Shown here: positions 1 to 7,844 of the stretch, piece by piece | Numbering within the stretch: position 1 is the first letter of the stretch | Layout: every line of letters begins with the position of its first letter | Origin: Dolichospermum sp. FACHB-1091 | GTDB lineage: Bacteria; Cyanobacteriota; Cyanobacteriia; Cyanobacteriales; Nostocaceae | NCBI RefSeq assembly: GCF_014697585.1 | Contig: NZ_JACJSB010000001.1 | Coordinates: 186,001-250,000 of the forward strand | Direction: 5' to 3' | DNA: 64,000 nt | Program-made: the position numbers and the translations under genes | The notes under the pieces: model-generated | The model's input: only the letters and a program-made list of their open reading frames with translations | What the model was told of the DNA's origin: nothing | The model's database searches: none

Positions 1-2
1 TT

Positions 3-335
3 TTTGCCACTACCCATTCACCATTTATTATACAATCATTAAGGGATAATGAACTCATAAATCTTGATAATAGAGATGGCGAATATGTTAATGGAAGCAT
101 TGAAGATATTGTTGAAGATGTTCAAGGGTTAGGATTACCACAACAAAGTAAAAGATGGAAAAATATGATGGAAGCTGCTCAAGAGTATTACCAGGTTTTA
201 GAACAAGCAGAAAATGTTTCTGAAGAAGAGATTGAGAAATTAAAACATAGATTAGATGAACTATCTATGCCATATAGTGATGATCCAGCTTATCAAGCCT
301 TCTTAAAAATGGAACGTTTAGCAAGAGGATTATAA
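3..335 (+). CDS. C-terminal part of an ABC/SMC-like ATPase (Septu PtuA-like), 5' end outside window
   Basis: An open frame runs from the window edge to TAA at 333-335 (110 codons). It opens with FATTHSPFIIQSL, the H-loop (switch histidine) that ends the ATPase core of the OLD/RecF/SMC-like AAA_15/AAA_21 families. The rest is an acidic, helical tail (EDVQGLGLP, WKNMMEAAQEYYQVL, EEEIEKLKHRLDEL). The next gene, an HNH nuclease, begins 2 bp after the stop, so the two are translationally linked. This gene order (ATPase then HNH nuclease) is that of Septu defence systems (PtuA-PtuB), also found inside some retrons. The ATPase identity is seen from the H-loop and context. The Septu assignment is inferred, because Walker A/B lie outside the window. 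Confidence 0.7.
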   Translation, partial: FATTHSPFIIQSLRDNELINLDNRDGEYVNGSIEDIVEDVQGLGLPQQSKRWKNMMEAAQEYYQVLEQAENVSEEEIEKLKHRLDELSMPYSDDPAYQAFLKMERLARGL

Positions 336-337
336 AA

Positions 338-1078
338 ATGAGACCAGTTGTTAGAGGTAAAAATACAAAAGTTTTCAAAGGTCATAAAGATGCACGAGGA
401 GACTTAATTAAGAAACTTGGTGAATATTGTTCTTATTGTGAAATGCGTATTCCCTCATCTCTAGATGTTGAGCATATATTACCAAAATTAGGATTTCCCG
501 ATGAAGAAACTAATTGGGAAAACTTCTGTTTAGCTTGTAGGAACTGCAACTCAACTAAAAAATCTCCTATGGAGAAAAGGTGGGATAGTTCATGGAAATA
601 CCTTCACATAACCTCCGCTAAAATAGCCGCAAGAAGTGAATTTTATTGGATTGATCAAGATAATACTTTCCGAGCTTTTGAGTATAGCAAAGGTGGAGTT
701 GTTAAAGTAAATCCTTCTTTAGCTTCCGAAGAAGAAATAGTAGCTAAAGAAACTATTAAAATGGTGGGATTAGATAGAATACCTAACCCTGATCCACAAA
801 TGAAAGATCGCCGATGGATTAACCGTAAAGAAGCGTGGGATAAAGCAGAAAGGGCTTTACAAAGACTTAGTAAATGTAATGATCAAGAATCTTTAGAAGC
901 AATGCGAGATTCAGTTATTGAACAAGCTGTACCTCAAGGTTTTTTCTCGATTTGGATGACTGTATTTAAAGATGATCCCGATATGTTAAATCGCTTTATT
1001 AATGCTTTCCCCGGAACTTGTACAGATTGCTTTGATGTGGAAGGAAAGGCTATTCCGCGTCCAGGAGGAAGAATATAA
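338..1078 (+). CDS. ptuB: HNH endonuclease, Septu PtuB-like / TIGR02646 type
   Basis: A 246-residue protein with a zinc-finger HNH core near the N-terminus: C31-x2-C34, the DVEH motif with catalytic H46, N59/N62, and C67-x2-C70 followed by N71. This arrangement (CSYC, EHILPK, CRNCN) is typical of the HNH partner of PtuA ATPases and of retron-associated HNH proteins (TIGR02646 family). The last 150 residues are mostly helical and have no motif I recognise. The ATG lies 2 bp after the stop of the ATPase, so the pair is probably one operon. In Septu the ATPase and nuclease form a complex that cuts nucleic acid during phage infection. The role here is inferred from domain and order. Its N-terminus starts directly on the fold, so the start is credible. 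Confidence 0.8.
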   Translation: MRPVVRGKNTKVFKGHKDARGDLIKKLGEYCSYCEMRIPSSLDVEHILPKLGFPDEETNWENFCLACRNCNSTKKSPMEKRWDSSWKYLHITSAKIAARSEFYWIDQDNTFRAFEYSKGGVVKVNPSLASEEEIVAKETIKMVGLDRIPNPDPQMKDRRWINRKEAWDKAERALQRLSKCNDQESLEAMRDSVIEQAVPQGFFSIWMTVFKDDPDMLNRFINAFPGTCTDCFDVEGKAIPRPGGRI

Positions 1079-1177
1079 ACAATATAAATCACAGAATCTC
1101 TGCTGTTAAATATCTGTATATCCTTGTTAGATGTAGACAAAATTAAATTTCTTTAATTATACATTATTTACTGTTTA

Positions 1178-1402
1178 CTAAAAAAGTTCAAGTTGCTGAG
1201 TTTTAGTTTTATATTTTTGCCGTTTTAAATTATATTTATCTACTATATGTTCTGGAATGGGAACTTTATCAAGATTACGAGACTCAACTTTGATAGCTCC
1301 AGAACCATAACTTTTACCTACGAGGTTCAGATTTCTTGATAAAAAAACAATCGCATTGGTATCAACCTTTGGGAAAGGTGTCGCATTTTCATGAAATGTC
1401 AC
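1178..1402 (-). pseudogene. C-terminal remnant of an N6-adenine DNA methyltransferase (Eco57I/type I-like)
   Basis: A 74-residue minus-strand frame contains NLVGKSYGSGAIKVESRNL followed by DKVPIPE. This resembles the end of N6-adenine methyltransferases and RM fusion proteins, where a 'GKSxGxGxxKxExxxLxxxPxP' stretch closes the specificity region. No catalytic NPPY motif or SAM-binding core is present, and the 200 bp upstream on this strand hold no continuation. It is therefore most likely the surviving 3' end of a deleted restriction-modification gene. Its place next to the HNH/ATPase pair suggests a worn defence island. The family assignment rests on a short motif and is tentative. It could still be translated as an orphan peptide. 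Confidence 0.45.
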
Positions 1403-1622
1403 AACACATTCAAGACAATAATTTTTAGTAATCCATTATTAGTTCATAAAAAATAGTCAGTAACTATAGTTGTGTAAATAATTTTTGTCAAGGATTTTGC
1501 ACTTCAAGGGAGTCCCAAATTTGGCAAGGTTAAAAAAATAAATTTTCCCAAATCAGACAGAATTGTTATATATTATCAGGTACAATTAATTTCCTGTCCG
1601 TTTCCAAAAGCTACTATTGTAT

Positions 1623-1940
1623 ATGTCCACAACTTACACTGTAGAAATCAACCACGAAGGTAAAATATATACCCTGGAAGTCCCAGAAGGTGAAGCAGTC
1701 TTATCAGTAGCCGAAGCAGCGGGTTTAAAATTACCTGCTTCCTGTCATGCTGGTGTTTGCACAACCTGTGCTGGATTAATATTAGATGGATCTGTAGATC
1801 AAAGCGAGGGCATGGGTGTAAGTCCAGAGCTGCAAAAACAAGGCTACGCGCTTCTTTGTATTTCTAAGCCATTATCTAATTTGAAAATTGAAACAGGCAA
1901 GGAAGAAATAGTTTATGATAAGCAATTTGGTAAAGGCTAG
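1623..1940 (+). CDS. Plant-type [2Fe-2S] ferredoxin
   Basis: A 105-residue ferredoxin. The cluster ligands follow the canonical spacing C41-x4-C46-x2-C49-x29-C79 (SCHAGVCTTCAG ... YALLC). The protein is soluble and acidic and has the usual beta-grasp length. The ATG at 1623 (MSTTYTVEI) fits family starts better than the in-frame TTG six bases upstream. Such ferredoxins carry electrons from photosystem I to FNR or to nitrogen and sulfur assimilation enzymes. The divergence from classical PetF (extended C-terminus ending YDKQFGKG, CHAGVCTTC in place of CRAGACSTC) suggests one of the secondary cyanobacterial ferredoxins, so no isoform symbol is given. It stands alone, 220 bp from the upstream fragment, and is followed by a small conserved gene on the same strand. 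Confidence 0.9.
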   Translation: MSTTYTVEINHEGKIYTLEVPEGEAVLSVAEAAGLKLPASCHAGVCTTCAGLILDGSVDQSEGMGVSPELQKQGYALLCISKPLSNLKIETGKEEIVYDKQFGKG

Positions 1941-2017
1941 ATATGTAGTAGCCATAGTCGCCAATTACCATCAAGTTCTTCTATACTCAAGATTACCAAT
2001 ACAAAGGATTTAGAATA

Positions 2018-2188
2018 ATGACAACTCACTTTATTACCGCTGAAATAAAATTGCAAGAAACCCCCACTGAATTAGAAAAAGCCATTACAGCGGAATTACA
2101 AAAACAAGGTGAACCGCTCCGTTGGGCTATTACCGCTATTGACGAAACCCAACAAACCGCAACTATAGAGGCTGTAGTTACTGCTTAA
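2018..2188 (+). CDS. Small conserved cyanobacterial protein, 56 aa
   Basis: An ATG at 2018 opens a 56-codon frame (MTTHFITAEIKLQE ... AVVTA) ending with TAA at 2186-2188. The peptide is acidic, with no membrane segment or cysteine. Its pattern of two short beta strands around a helix (TELEKAITAELQKQG, then LRWAITAID) looks like a compact alpha/beta fold. It lies 36 bp ahead of the DUF3326 gene on the same strand, so the two probably form a transcription unit downstream of the ferredoxin. I recognise no function. It could be a partner of the DUF3326 protein. Support comes from reading-frame quality and placement. Confidence 0.6.
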   Translation: MTTHFITAEIKLQETPTELEKAITAELQKQGEPLRWAITAIDETQQTATIEAVVTA

Positions 2189-2223
2189 ATTATTATTCGC
2201 GTCTACCTCGAAATAAAAAACCT

Positions 2224-3267
2224 GTGATACCCATTGAAAAACCATACACGGTCATTTTAATTATACCCACTGGCATTGGGGCAGCAATTGGCGGTTATGC
2301 TGGTGACGCATTACCAGTAGCGAGAATTATATCACAGGTATGCGATCGCTTGATTACTCACCCCAATGTCATGAATGGTGCAAGCTTATACTGGAATATT
2401 CCCAACGCTTTCTATGTAGAAGGTTATGGTTTAGACAAATTTGCTGCTGGAGAATGGGGTTTACGTCCTGTTAGTAGCAATAGGGTAGGTTTACTTTTAG
2501 ACCAGGGTATTGAGCCGGAATTAATCCTGCGACACTTGCAGGTAGCGGACGCAGCCAGGGCAACTTTAGGGTTAAATATTACAAATCATGTAATTACCGA
2601 CGCGCCTTTAAATGTAGAATTACGTACTTCTCCCACAGGGACAAGTTGGGGAACAATAGGTAATCCTGATAGTTTATTACGGGCTGCTGAAAAATTAATT
2701 ATGCAGGAAAAAGCCCAAGCGATCTCAGTTATTACTCGTTTCCCTGAAGACATGGACGAAACCGCCCTGCAAAACTATCGCCAAGGTCAAGGAGTAGACC
2801 CTATAGCCGGTGCAGAAGCCGTCATTAGCCATTTATTAGTCCGTACCTTTAAAATTCCTTGCGCCCATGCTCCTGCCCTTTCTCCTGCCCCTACAGCCAC
2901 TAATTTATCACCTCGTGCGGCGGCAGAAGAATTAGGTTACACATTTTTACCTTGCGTTTTAGTCGGTTTAAGTAAAGCTCCGCAGTTTATAATTAATACA
3001 GAATCTTATCAGCCATTATCGACGGATCTTTGGGCGCACCAGGTTGACGCTTTAATTATTCCTGACACATCCTGTGGATGTAGTGCTTTATTGAGTTTAA
3101 GTAAAAGTCAATGTCAAATAATTACAGTTACGGAAAATAAAACCTTGTTACAAGTTTCTGCTCCGATGTTAAAAATTTCCAGCTTACAAGTAAACTCATA
3201 TTTGGAAGCTGTAGGCGTATTAGTCGCACATAAAGCAGGTATTAATCCTTTTTCATTAATGATTTGA
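2224..3267 (+). CDS. DUF3326 family protein
   Basis: A 347-residue protein that starts at GTG 2224 and matches the DUF3326 family of cyanobacteria and plastid-bearing organisms. Recognisable stretches are IIPTGIGAAIGGYAGDALP near the N-terminus, the HPNVMNGASLYW segment and the VEGYGLDKFAAGEWGLRP segment. A cysteine-rich DTSCGCSALL stretch lies near residues 284-293. The glycine-rich N-terminal loop could bind a nucleotide or other ligand, but no enzyme activity is established for the family to my knowledge. No signal peptide or membrane helix is apparent. It follows the 56-aa gene by 36 bp and probably shares its transcript. At codons 108-117 the DNA carries a short GTAGCGGACGCAGCC stretch that recalls cyanobacterial interspersed repeats. 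Confidence 0.85.
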   Translation: MIPIEKPYTVILIIPTGIGAAIGGYAGDALPVARIISQVCDRLITHPNVMNGASLYWNIPNAFYVEGYGLDKFAAGEWGLRPVSSNRVGLLLDQGIEPELILRHLQVADAARATLGLNITNHVITDAPLNVELRTSPTGTSWGTIGNPDSLLRAAEKLIMQEKAQAISVITRFPEDMDETALQNYRQGQGVDPIAGAEAVISHLLVRTFKIPCAHAPALSPAPTATNLSPRAAAEELGYTFLPCVLVGLSKAPQFIINTESYQPLSTDLWAHQVDALIIPDTSCGCSALLSLSKSQCQIITVTENKTLLQVSAPMLKISSLQVNSYLEAVGVLVAHKAGINPFSLMI

Positions 3268-3515
3268 TTTGACATTACCGTTAAGTTAAAGCCACAAGTG
3301 TTAACAAGTATTAAATTGTGTACTTGGGGTTCAATGTCGCTCTACCCGACCTACAATTATTCTGATTGAGTTAAAATAAGACTCCATAGAATACTTCCTT
3401 GAGAATAGTTAACCGCAGATACGCATGAATTAATTTATTTTATGTTTTATGACTTCTGAGGGGACGCTCCGTGAAGATTGTCAATTACCCATTACCATTA
3501 TTTATTTAAATTCCT

Positions 3516-4097
3516 GTGGTTGAACAGCAAAATCAAGAACCAGAAATTCCTTACTTAACACGCACCCAAGTTTTAGTAGCAATGGGTGTAACAGCGATTA
3601 TTCTTTGGATAGTTGCTAAGTTATGGTTAAATTGGAGCAACATCATCCTCTTCAAATGGTACTGGCACGAACAAGACTTATTATTAGGAATCGGTTTAGG
3701 TCTAATTATTACCATATTAAGTAGTTTAGTTTATCGCTTTTCCCTTCCTTATCGTAAAAGTGCGGATTATCATCTAGAAATAGTCCTCAAACCTTTAGCA
3801 ATACCCGATTTAATCTGGCTAGGATTATTACCAGGTTTAAGTGAAGAATTATTATTTCGAGGTGTAATGTTACCCGCTTTGGGTGCTGATAATCTCGCTG
3901 TAATAGTATCTAGTCTTTGTTTTGGAGTCTTACACCTTAGTGGTCCTCAACAATGGCCTTATGTAATTTGGGCAACTTTCATTGGTATAATTTTAGGTTA
4001 TAGTGCCTTACTGAGTGGTAACTTGCTATTACCAATAGTTGCTCACATTGTCACAAATCTACTTTCTAGCTATTTATGGAAAATTAAAAAACTTTAG
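3516..4097 (+). CDS. CPBP-family intramembrane glutamic endopeptidase (Abi/Rce1-like)
   Basis: A 193-residue membrane protein starting at GTG 3516. Hydrophobic helices lie near 20-40, 53-75, 95-112, 124-142, 150-168 and 168-188. The CPBP signature is intact: E110-E111-x3-R115 (SEELLFRG), H140 in FGVLH, and H177 with N181 in AHIVTN. In the Rce1/CPBP family these residues form the active site inside the membrane. Family members process or degrade membrane or lipidated proteins, and some act in bacteriocin self-immunity. The specific substrate is unknown. It faces the parR-like gene end to end, with a strong hairpin between the two. Confidence 0.85.
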   Translation: MVEQQNQEPEIPYLTRTQVLVAMGVTAIILWIVAKLWLNWSNIILFKWYWHEQDLLLGIGLGLIITILSSLVYRFSLPYRKSADYHLEIVLKPLAIPDLIWLGLLPGLSEELLFRGVMLPALGADNLAVIVSSLCFGVLHLSGPQQWPYVIWATFIGIILGYSALLSGNLLLPIVAHIVTNLLSSYLWKIKKL

Positions 4098-4144
4098 ACA
4101 GAGACATGGTGATTTTTCTAATTTTCAATTTTTACACGAAATAT

Positions 4145-4183
4145 CCCACCAATAATACTAAACTATTTTAGTTTAGTGGTGGG
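4145..4183. terminator. Two-part hairpin between convergent genes, probable bidirectional terminator
   Basis: CCCACC at 4145-4150 pairs with GGTGGG at 4178-4183. Inside this, ACTAAAC (4157-4163) pairs with GTTTAGT (4171-4177). It sits between the CPBP gene (+) and the ParR-like gene (-). No long T-run follows, so termination strength is uncertain. Confidence 0.5.
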
Positions 4184-4246
4184 ACTTACGGTAGTCTAAT
4201 TAAGGGTATTTCTCAAAGCAAAAACCACTAAAAATCTGGTCTTTTC

Positions 4247-4705
4247 TTAGAAATCATCAAGAAATTGACCAATACGACTAATAACAGGGTCTACTTCTTG
4301 AGGTTCAGCTTCAGGTTCAGGGTCAGGTTGGGAAGGAATATAAGTAGGTGGTTGTTGACCCAGCATGGTTGTCAACTTTGCAACTTGTTGAGTAAGTTGC
4401 AACATTTGACTTTCTATGGACTCCAAACGACGAGACTCCTTAGCAAAAAAACGTTCTTCAAAACTGACTATTTGCAATTGCATCTCACTGATTTTCTGTT
4501 CAATCGTGGTTATATCTGCTGTTTTAGAGGCTGGTTGTACAGATTCCGGTAAGAAAACTTTCCATAGAGCCTCTTTACATAGGTCACTGAAAGTTTTCTC
4601 TCGTTGGGTCTCTAAGTAGTTTTCGACCTGCGCTAACAAGCTCTCATCAGCAATTTCTGGATTGAACGTAACAGATTTAACTACTTTTTTTGACCATTGG
4701 AACAT
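4247..4705 (-). CDS. corR: ParR/CorR-like ribbon-helix-helix adaptor of a chromosomal actin-like system
   Basis: A 152-residue protein encoded 8 bp downstream of the actin-like gene. Residues 1-10 (MFQWSKKVVK) are short, basic and amphipathic. Residues 11-55 look like a ribbon-helix-helix fold (SVTFNPEI strand, then LLAQVENYLETQ and FSDLCKEALWKVFL helices). Residues 66-115 form a coiled coil with heptad leucines and methionines. A Pro/Glu linker follows, and a terminal helix (VISRIGQFLDDF) recalls the ParR tail that binds the filament end. In plasmid ParMRC the adaptor binds centromeric DNA. In multicellular cyanobacteria a chromosomal version, CorMR, has been reported as a membrane-associated cell-shape cytoskeleton. 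The CorR assignment is by gene order and chromosomal context. I saw no parC-like repeats nearby. Confidence 0.65.
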   Translation of the reverse strand: MFQWSKKVVKSVTFNPEIADESLLAQVENYLETQREKTFSDLCKEALWKVFLPESVQPASKTADITTIEQKISEMQLQIVSFEERFFAKESRRLESIESQMLQLTQQVAKLTTMLGQQPPTYIPSQPDPEPEAEPQEVDPVISRIGQFLDDF

Positions 4706-4713
4706 TAGTTTTA

Positions 4714-5859
4714 TTATTTAGCAGGGCGAACAGCAGCGGACGCTTGGGCTTCACCGTAAATATACTGACCTAAAGCATTAGCCTGCCGAGAAGGTGCAGC
4801 CAAGTAAGCATTGATTTTAGCCTCTTTGAGCAGACGTTGGACATCTTCCCAGAAAAACTCTCCACCGCCACCTGTAATAATTACATCTGTCACCCGCTCT
4901 GGTAGCCAAGCTAACACACGAGCGCAAATTTCTCGTGAAAACTGCTCTATCAAGTTAGGTAGAAAATCATCTAGATTAGTAGGTTTACTAGCACCTTTAG
5001 GACGGTAAAAGCGACTGCCCTTGGGTTTATTAACCGCAGAAATCAGTGCTAATGATTGACTATCAGCATTTGGATCTTTTATTTCCGCAGCTACCAATTC
5101 ATAAAACTTGCTCATCCCAAAGTCTTCACTCTTAGAAGCCCCTCTAGCAAATCGGAAATTGTCCACCATGATCATATCAATAGTTTGGTGGCCAATATCT
5201 ACAATCCCCACTGACATTTTCGTAAAATCGGGAACTCCTGTTCCTTTATTAGGTTGAGTTTCTGACCACAGCAAACTGCCATATCCTTCAGGCATTACCC
5301 AGACTTTGCTAATGTTGAGAGATAAAGATTCACCTCGAAAATTCAATACATGAGGTCCGGTTACCAAACTAGTTAACTGCGCCTTTTCTTTTTCAAATTG
5401 TTCCAAAGACAAAAAGGGTAGACCCAGAACCACAGAAATTTCATCCTTGAGCTTAAAGTAGCCGGCACAGGACAAGACTTTGATCAGTGCGTCCTCAACC
5501 TTAGATTGGCCTACGCCGAGATTTGCACCAAAATCTGCGGCTAATTGCCCCACAGCATAGCCACTTCCTTGATACTCTAACCACAAATCCATCAGTGGGT
5601 CAGTTGCCTTAGCCTCAAACACACCGCCACGAATTTCAGTAACACTCATCTGCTTCACATTAGCAGGAATGAAAGCCACACTGGCGGGTTCACGGCTCAC
5701 ACAAGTCTTGGTGGAGGTTCTGCCTAAATCAACGCTGAGAATGGTTTTACCCCCAACATTAGTTGGCTTGAAAGAATTCATTGGTGTAGCTGCCGCAGGG
5801 CGGTTCATAGGAATGGCAGCGGCATTTATCGGATTAGCGGCGGAGGGTTGGTCTGTCAT
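4714..5859 (-). CDS. corM: ParM/CorM-like actin-family ATPase
   Basis: A 381-residue actin/Hsp70-fold protein. Residues 1-38 are a Pro/Ala/Asn/Met-rich disordered tail. The phosphate-1 loop is DLGRTSTK (44-51), phosphate-2 is VGIVDIGHQTID (217-228), and the adenosine motif is ITGGGGEFF (from 328). These features place it in the ParM/StbA family. I start at ATG 5859 because GAGGAG lies six bases upstream on that strand. A start 33 bases further out lacks such a site. It forms an operon with the adaptor gene 8 bp downstream. The protein should polymerise into filaments. Whether it segregates DNA or shapes the cell is inferred from related chromosomal CorMR systems in multicellular cyanobacteria, which fit this filament-type genome. 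Confidence 0.75.
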   Translation of the reverse strand: MTDQPSAANPINAAAIPMNRPAAATPMNSFKPTNVGGKTILSVDLGRTSTKTCVSREPASVAFIPANVKQMSVTEIRGGVFEAKATDPLMDLWLEYQGSGYAVGQLAADFGANLGVGQSKVEDALIKVLSCAGYFKLKDEISVVLGLPFLSLEQFEKEKAQLTSLVTGPHVLNFRGESLSLNISKVWVMPEGYGSLLWSETQPNKGTGVPDFTKMSVGIVDIGHQTIDMIMVDNFRFARGASKSEDFGMSKFYELVAAEIKDPNADSQSLALISAVNKPKGSRFYRPKGASKPTNLDDFLPNLIEQFSREICARVLAWLPERVTDVIITGGGGEFFWEDVQRLLKEAKINAYLAAPSRQANALGQYIYGEAQASAAVRPAK

Positions 5860-6210
5860 GAAAGCTCCTCTGTCAAAAGTTATCATGCTCATCTTACATA
5901 AAGGTGAGCTACAAAAAATTTTAGATTGGATTAAGTGTAACTAGAAATACGTCAGAATTGAGAACCGGCAACGGTCAATTGGTGATGATTTAGCATTTTT
6001 TATGGCATTTATAACCAGATGTCAAGGTTTTCTTCCCGATTTGCTGTTTTTACGCTTGTCTTGAGTTGCCAAGAAATGAACAGTATAGTAGTCCTTTTAA
6101 TTTCTAAAATTACCCGCAGAAGATTGTTTATATAACTCCGCTTTTGCCAGAGTGGGAGAAAAAACCGTTCCTTCCCCCACTGCTAGTTAGAGCTAAATAG
6201 TTGAGTTGAT

Positions 6211-6338
6211 TTGACATACCTCCTCGTCCTTTCATGAGCGAGGATTCCTTGACACTTGACTGACCGGTGCTACCGAAAAGCAGTCTGATCCGGTCTGGAG
6301 TGTCCGTTTATAGTCTCCCAATGCCTTGTGGCGACTAT
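6211..6338 (-). ncRNA. Structured-RNA relic resembling the right end/omega-RNA scaffold of an IS200/IS605 (TnpB) element
   Basis: Read on the minus strand, three nested or serial stems are visible. ATAGTC (6338-6333) pairs with GACTAT (6315-6310). GACCGG (6295-6290) pairs with CCGGTC (6267-6262), enclosing a CTGC-TTTTCG-GTAG inner hairpin. CGCT/CATGA follows, with CCTCG (6239-6243 complement) pairing with CGAGG (6222-6226 complement). The segment ends in GTATGTCAA at 6211. This layout matches the non-coding 3' end of cyanobacterial TnpB transposons, where the last hairpin precedes the RNA guide junction. No tnpB frame is left. It could be an IS scar or a still-transcribed RNA. The identification is from pattern memory and needs a covariance search. 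Confidence 0.45.
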
Positions 6339-6361
6339 ACTTAGTTTACTATAAAGCCGTT

Positions 6362-7489
6362 CTAGAAGCGATGCACTGAGCTTGCCGAAGTGGACGGGGC
6401 TTGTATCCGATTTTTTTCGGTCAAAGCTTGGACTCTCGATTCTGAAGACCATTCTAATGGATTCCAGACTCTTTCCTCTAAAGCCATTTGCTCAATTAAA
6501 CTAGCCAAGCGCAGAGCTTTGAGAGCTTGTTCACCACCAACAGAGGGTTGATTGCCACCACGGACACAGTTGACAAAATGCTCTAACTCTGCACTCAGAG
6601 GTTGAACATTAGTGGTATAAACCTTTTCGATTAAACCATCTTGTCTATATAGGACTTTTTGCTGATCGATCAGGGGGTTGACAGGGGTTTGCCTATGTAC
6701 CAAAATTTCATTATTGAGAAAATCTGCTTCCGTGAATGAATTTTTACAATGGGCAACCAGACGGCGGATTTTTCGGTGAGTAACTTTGCTGGCTGTAAGA
6801 GTAGCAACAACTCCATTGGCAAAACCCAAGGTCGCAGTTACATAATCTAAATAACCTGAGTCTAAGGAACGAGTCCCATTAGCCGTTAATTTCACCACTG
6901 GTGATGCAGCTAATTCTAGCAGTAAATCAATGTCATGGATCATTAAATCCAGCACCACGGAAACATCACTCCCCCGCACTGAATAAGGACTCATGCGGTG
7001 CGATTCTAAAGCCAAAACTTCCTCTGTTTTCAGAACTTGACTCAGTTCCCTGAATGCGGGGTTAAATCGCTCAATGTGACCAACTTGCAAAATGCACTGA
7101 GATTCAGCAGCAGCATTCACTAAAGACTCGGCCTCAGAAATACTAGCTGCTATCGGTTTCTCAATTAAAACATGGATTCCCGCTAATAGACAGTTGATAC
7201 CCACAGCATAGTGTAGTCGTGTAGGTACAGCAACACAAATTGCGTCTACATGAGGTAATAAGTCACAGTAATCTTCAAAAAAACGAACTTTGTATTTGCT
7301 GGCAGTTTCTAAACCACGTTCGATGTTAATATCGGAAACGCCTACTAGTTCCACATCCTTCATGGAACTCAGAACGCGGGTATGATGTTGTCCCATGTTT
7401 CCAACCCCAATCACACCTATGCGGATATGATGTGGCTGGCTGCGCTGTGAATATAGATTTGGTTCTGACACTGATCTGCTATTTTGCAC
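6362..7489 (-). CDS. Gfo/Idh/MocA-family NAD(P)-dependent oxidoreductase
   Basis: A Rossmann-fold dehydrogenase of about 375 residues. The nucleotide loop is RIGVIGVGNMGQHH and the family hallmark EKPIAAS lies about 80 residues later. The C-terminal half has the expected alpha/beta dimer domain (DLMIHDIDLLLELA). I prefer GTG 7489 because GAGGAG stands nine bases upstream; a TTG at 7513 would remove that site from the leader. Members oxidise or reduce sugars and related compounds, for example nucleotide-sugar or inositol dehydrogenases. The substrate is not evident. The extreme C-terminus (APSTSASSVHRF) runs to within 25 bp of the IS605-like relic, so its tail may have been altered by that insertion. 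Confidence 0.8.
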   Translation of the reverse strand: MQNSRSVSEPNLYSQRSQPHHIRIGVIGVGNMGQHHTRVLSSMKDVELVGVSDINIERGLETASKYKVRFFEDYCDLLPHVDAICVAVPTRLHYAVGINCLLAGIHVLIEKPIAASISEAESLVNAAAESQCILQVGHIERFNPAFRELSQVLKTEEVLALESHRMSPYSVRGSDVSVVLDLMIHDIDLLLELAASPVVKLTANGTRSLDSGYLDYVTATLGFANGVVATLTASKVTHRKIRRLVAHCKNSFTEADFLNNEILVHRQTPVNPLIDQQKVLYRQDGLIEKVYTTNVQPLSAELEHFVNCVRGGNQPSVGGEQALKALRLASLIEQMALEERVWNPLEWSSESRVQALTEKNRIQAPSTSASSVHRF

Positions 7490-7800
7490 TATTGTTTTCT
7501 CCTCAACCACCAAATTTAGAGACTCTAAGGTCTTTAACCGTTATACTTAAATGCCAGGTTTTATTTGTCTTTAACCATCAAGATGGTAACATAGTGATCA
7601 TGTTTATGAAGAATTTCAAATTTTAGCTTCAGTTCCCGCGATCTGAATTGTCAGTACATAAGTAAAATTAATTATAGATTACGGAAATAATTGGCTACAA
7701 TCAATCTTACTATTTTTGCTATCAAAGCTGAAGCAGATTTCAGATGATTGGTTGTTTTTATTTGGGGTTATAAGTAGCAATAAGTAATTTATTTAACCAA

Positions 7801-7837
7801 AAAAGAAGCCAGAAATTCCTTTCTGGGCTTCTTTTTT
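7801..7837. terminator. Rho-independent terminator after chlP (bidirectional)
   Basis: GAAGCC-AGAAA (7805-7815) pairs with TTTCT-GGGCTTC (7820-7831) with one bulged base. An A-run at the 5' side (minus-strand T-run) and TTTTTT on the plus side flank it. It sits 8 bp beyond the chlP stop. Confidence 0.8.
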
Positions 7838-7844
7838 CCGGTAT

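Noticed and set aside
934-1140. Minus-strand frame over the end of the HNH gene
   Set aside because: Shadow of the HNH nuclease; lacks a ribosome site.
6270-6452. 60-codon minus-strand frame next to the oxidoreductase end
   Set aside because: It overlaps the oxidoreductase in another frame and the structured RNA; no domain.
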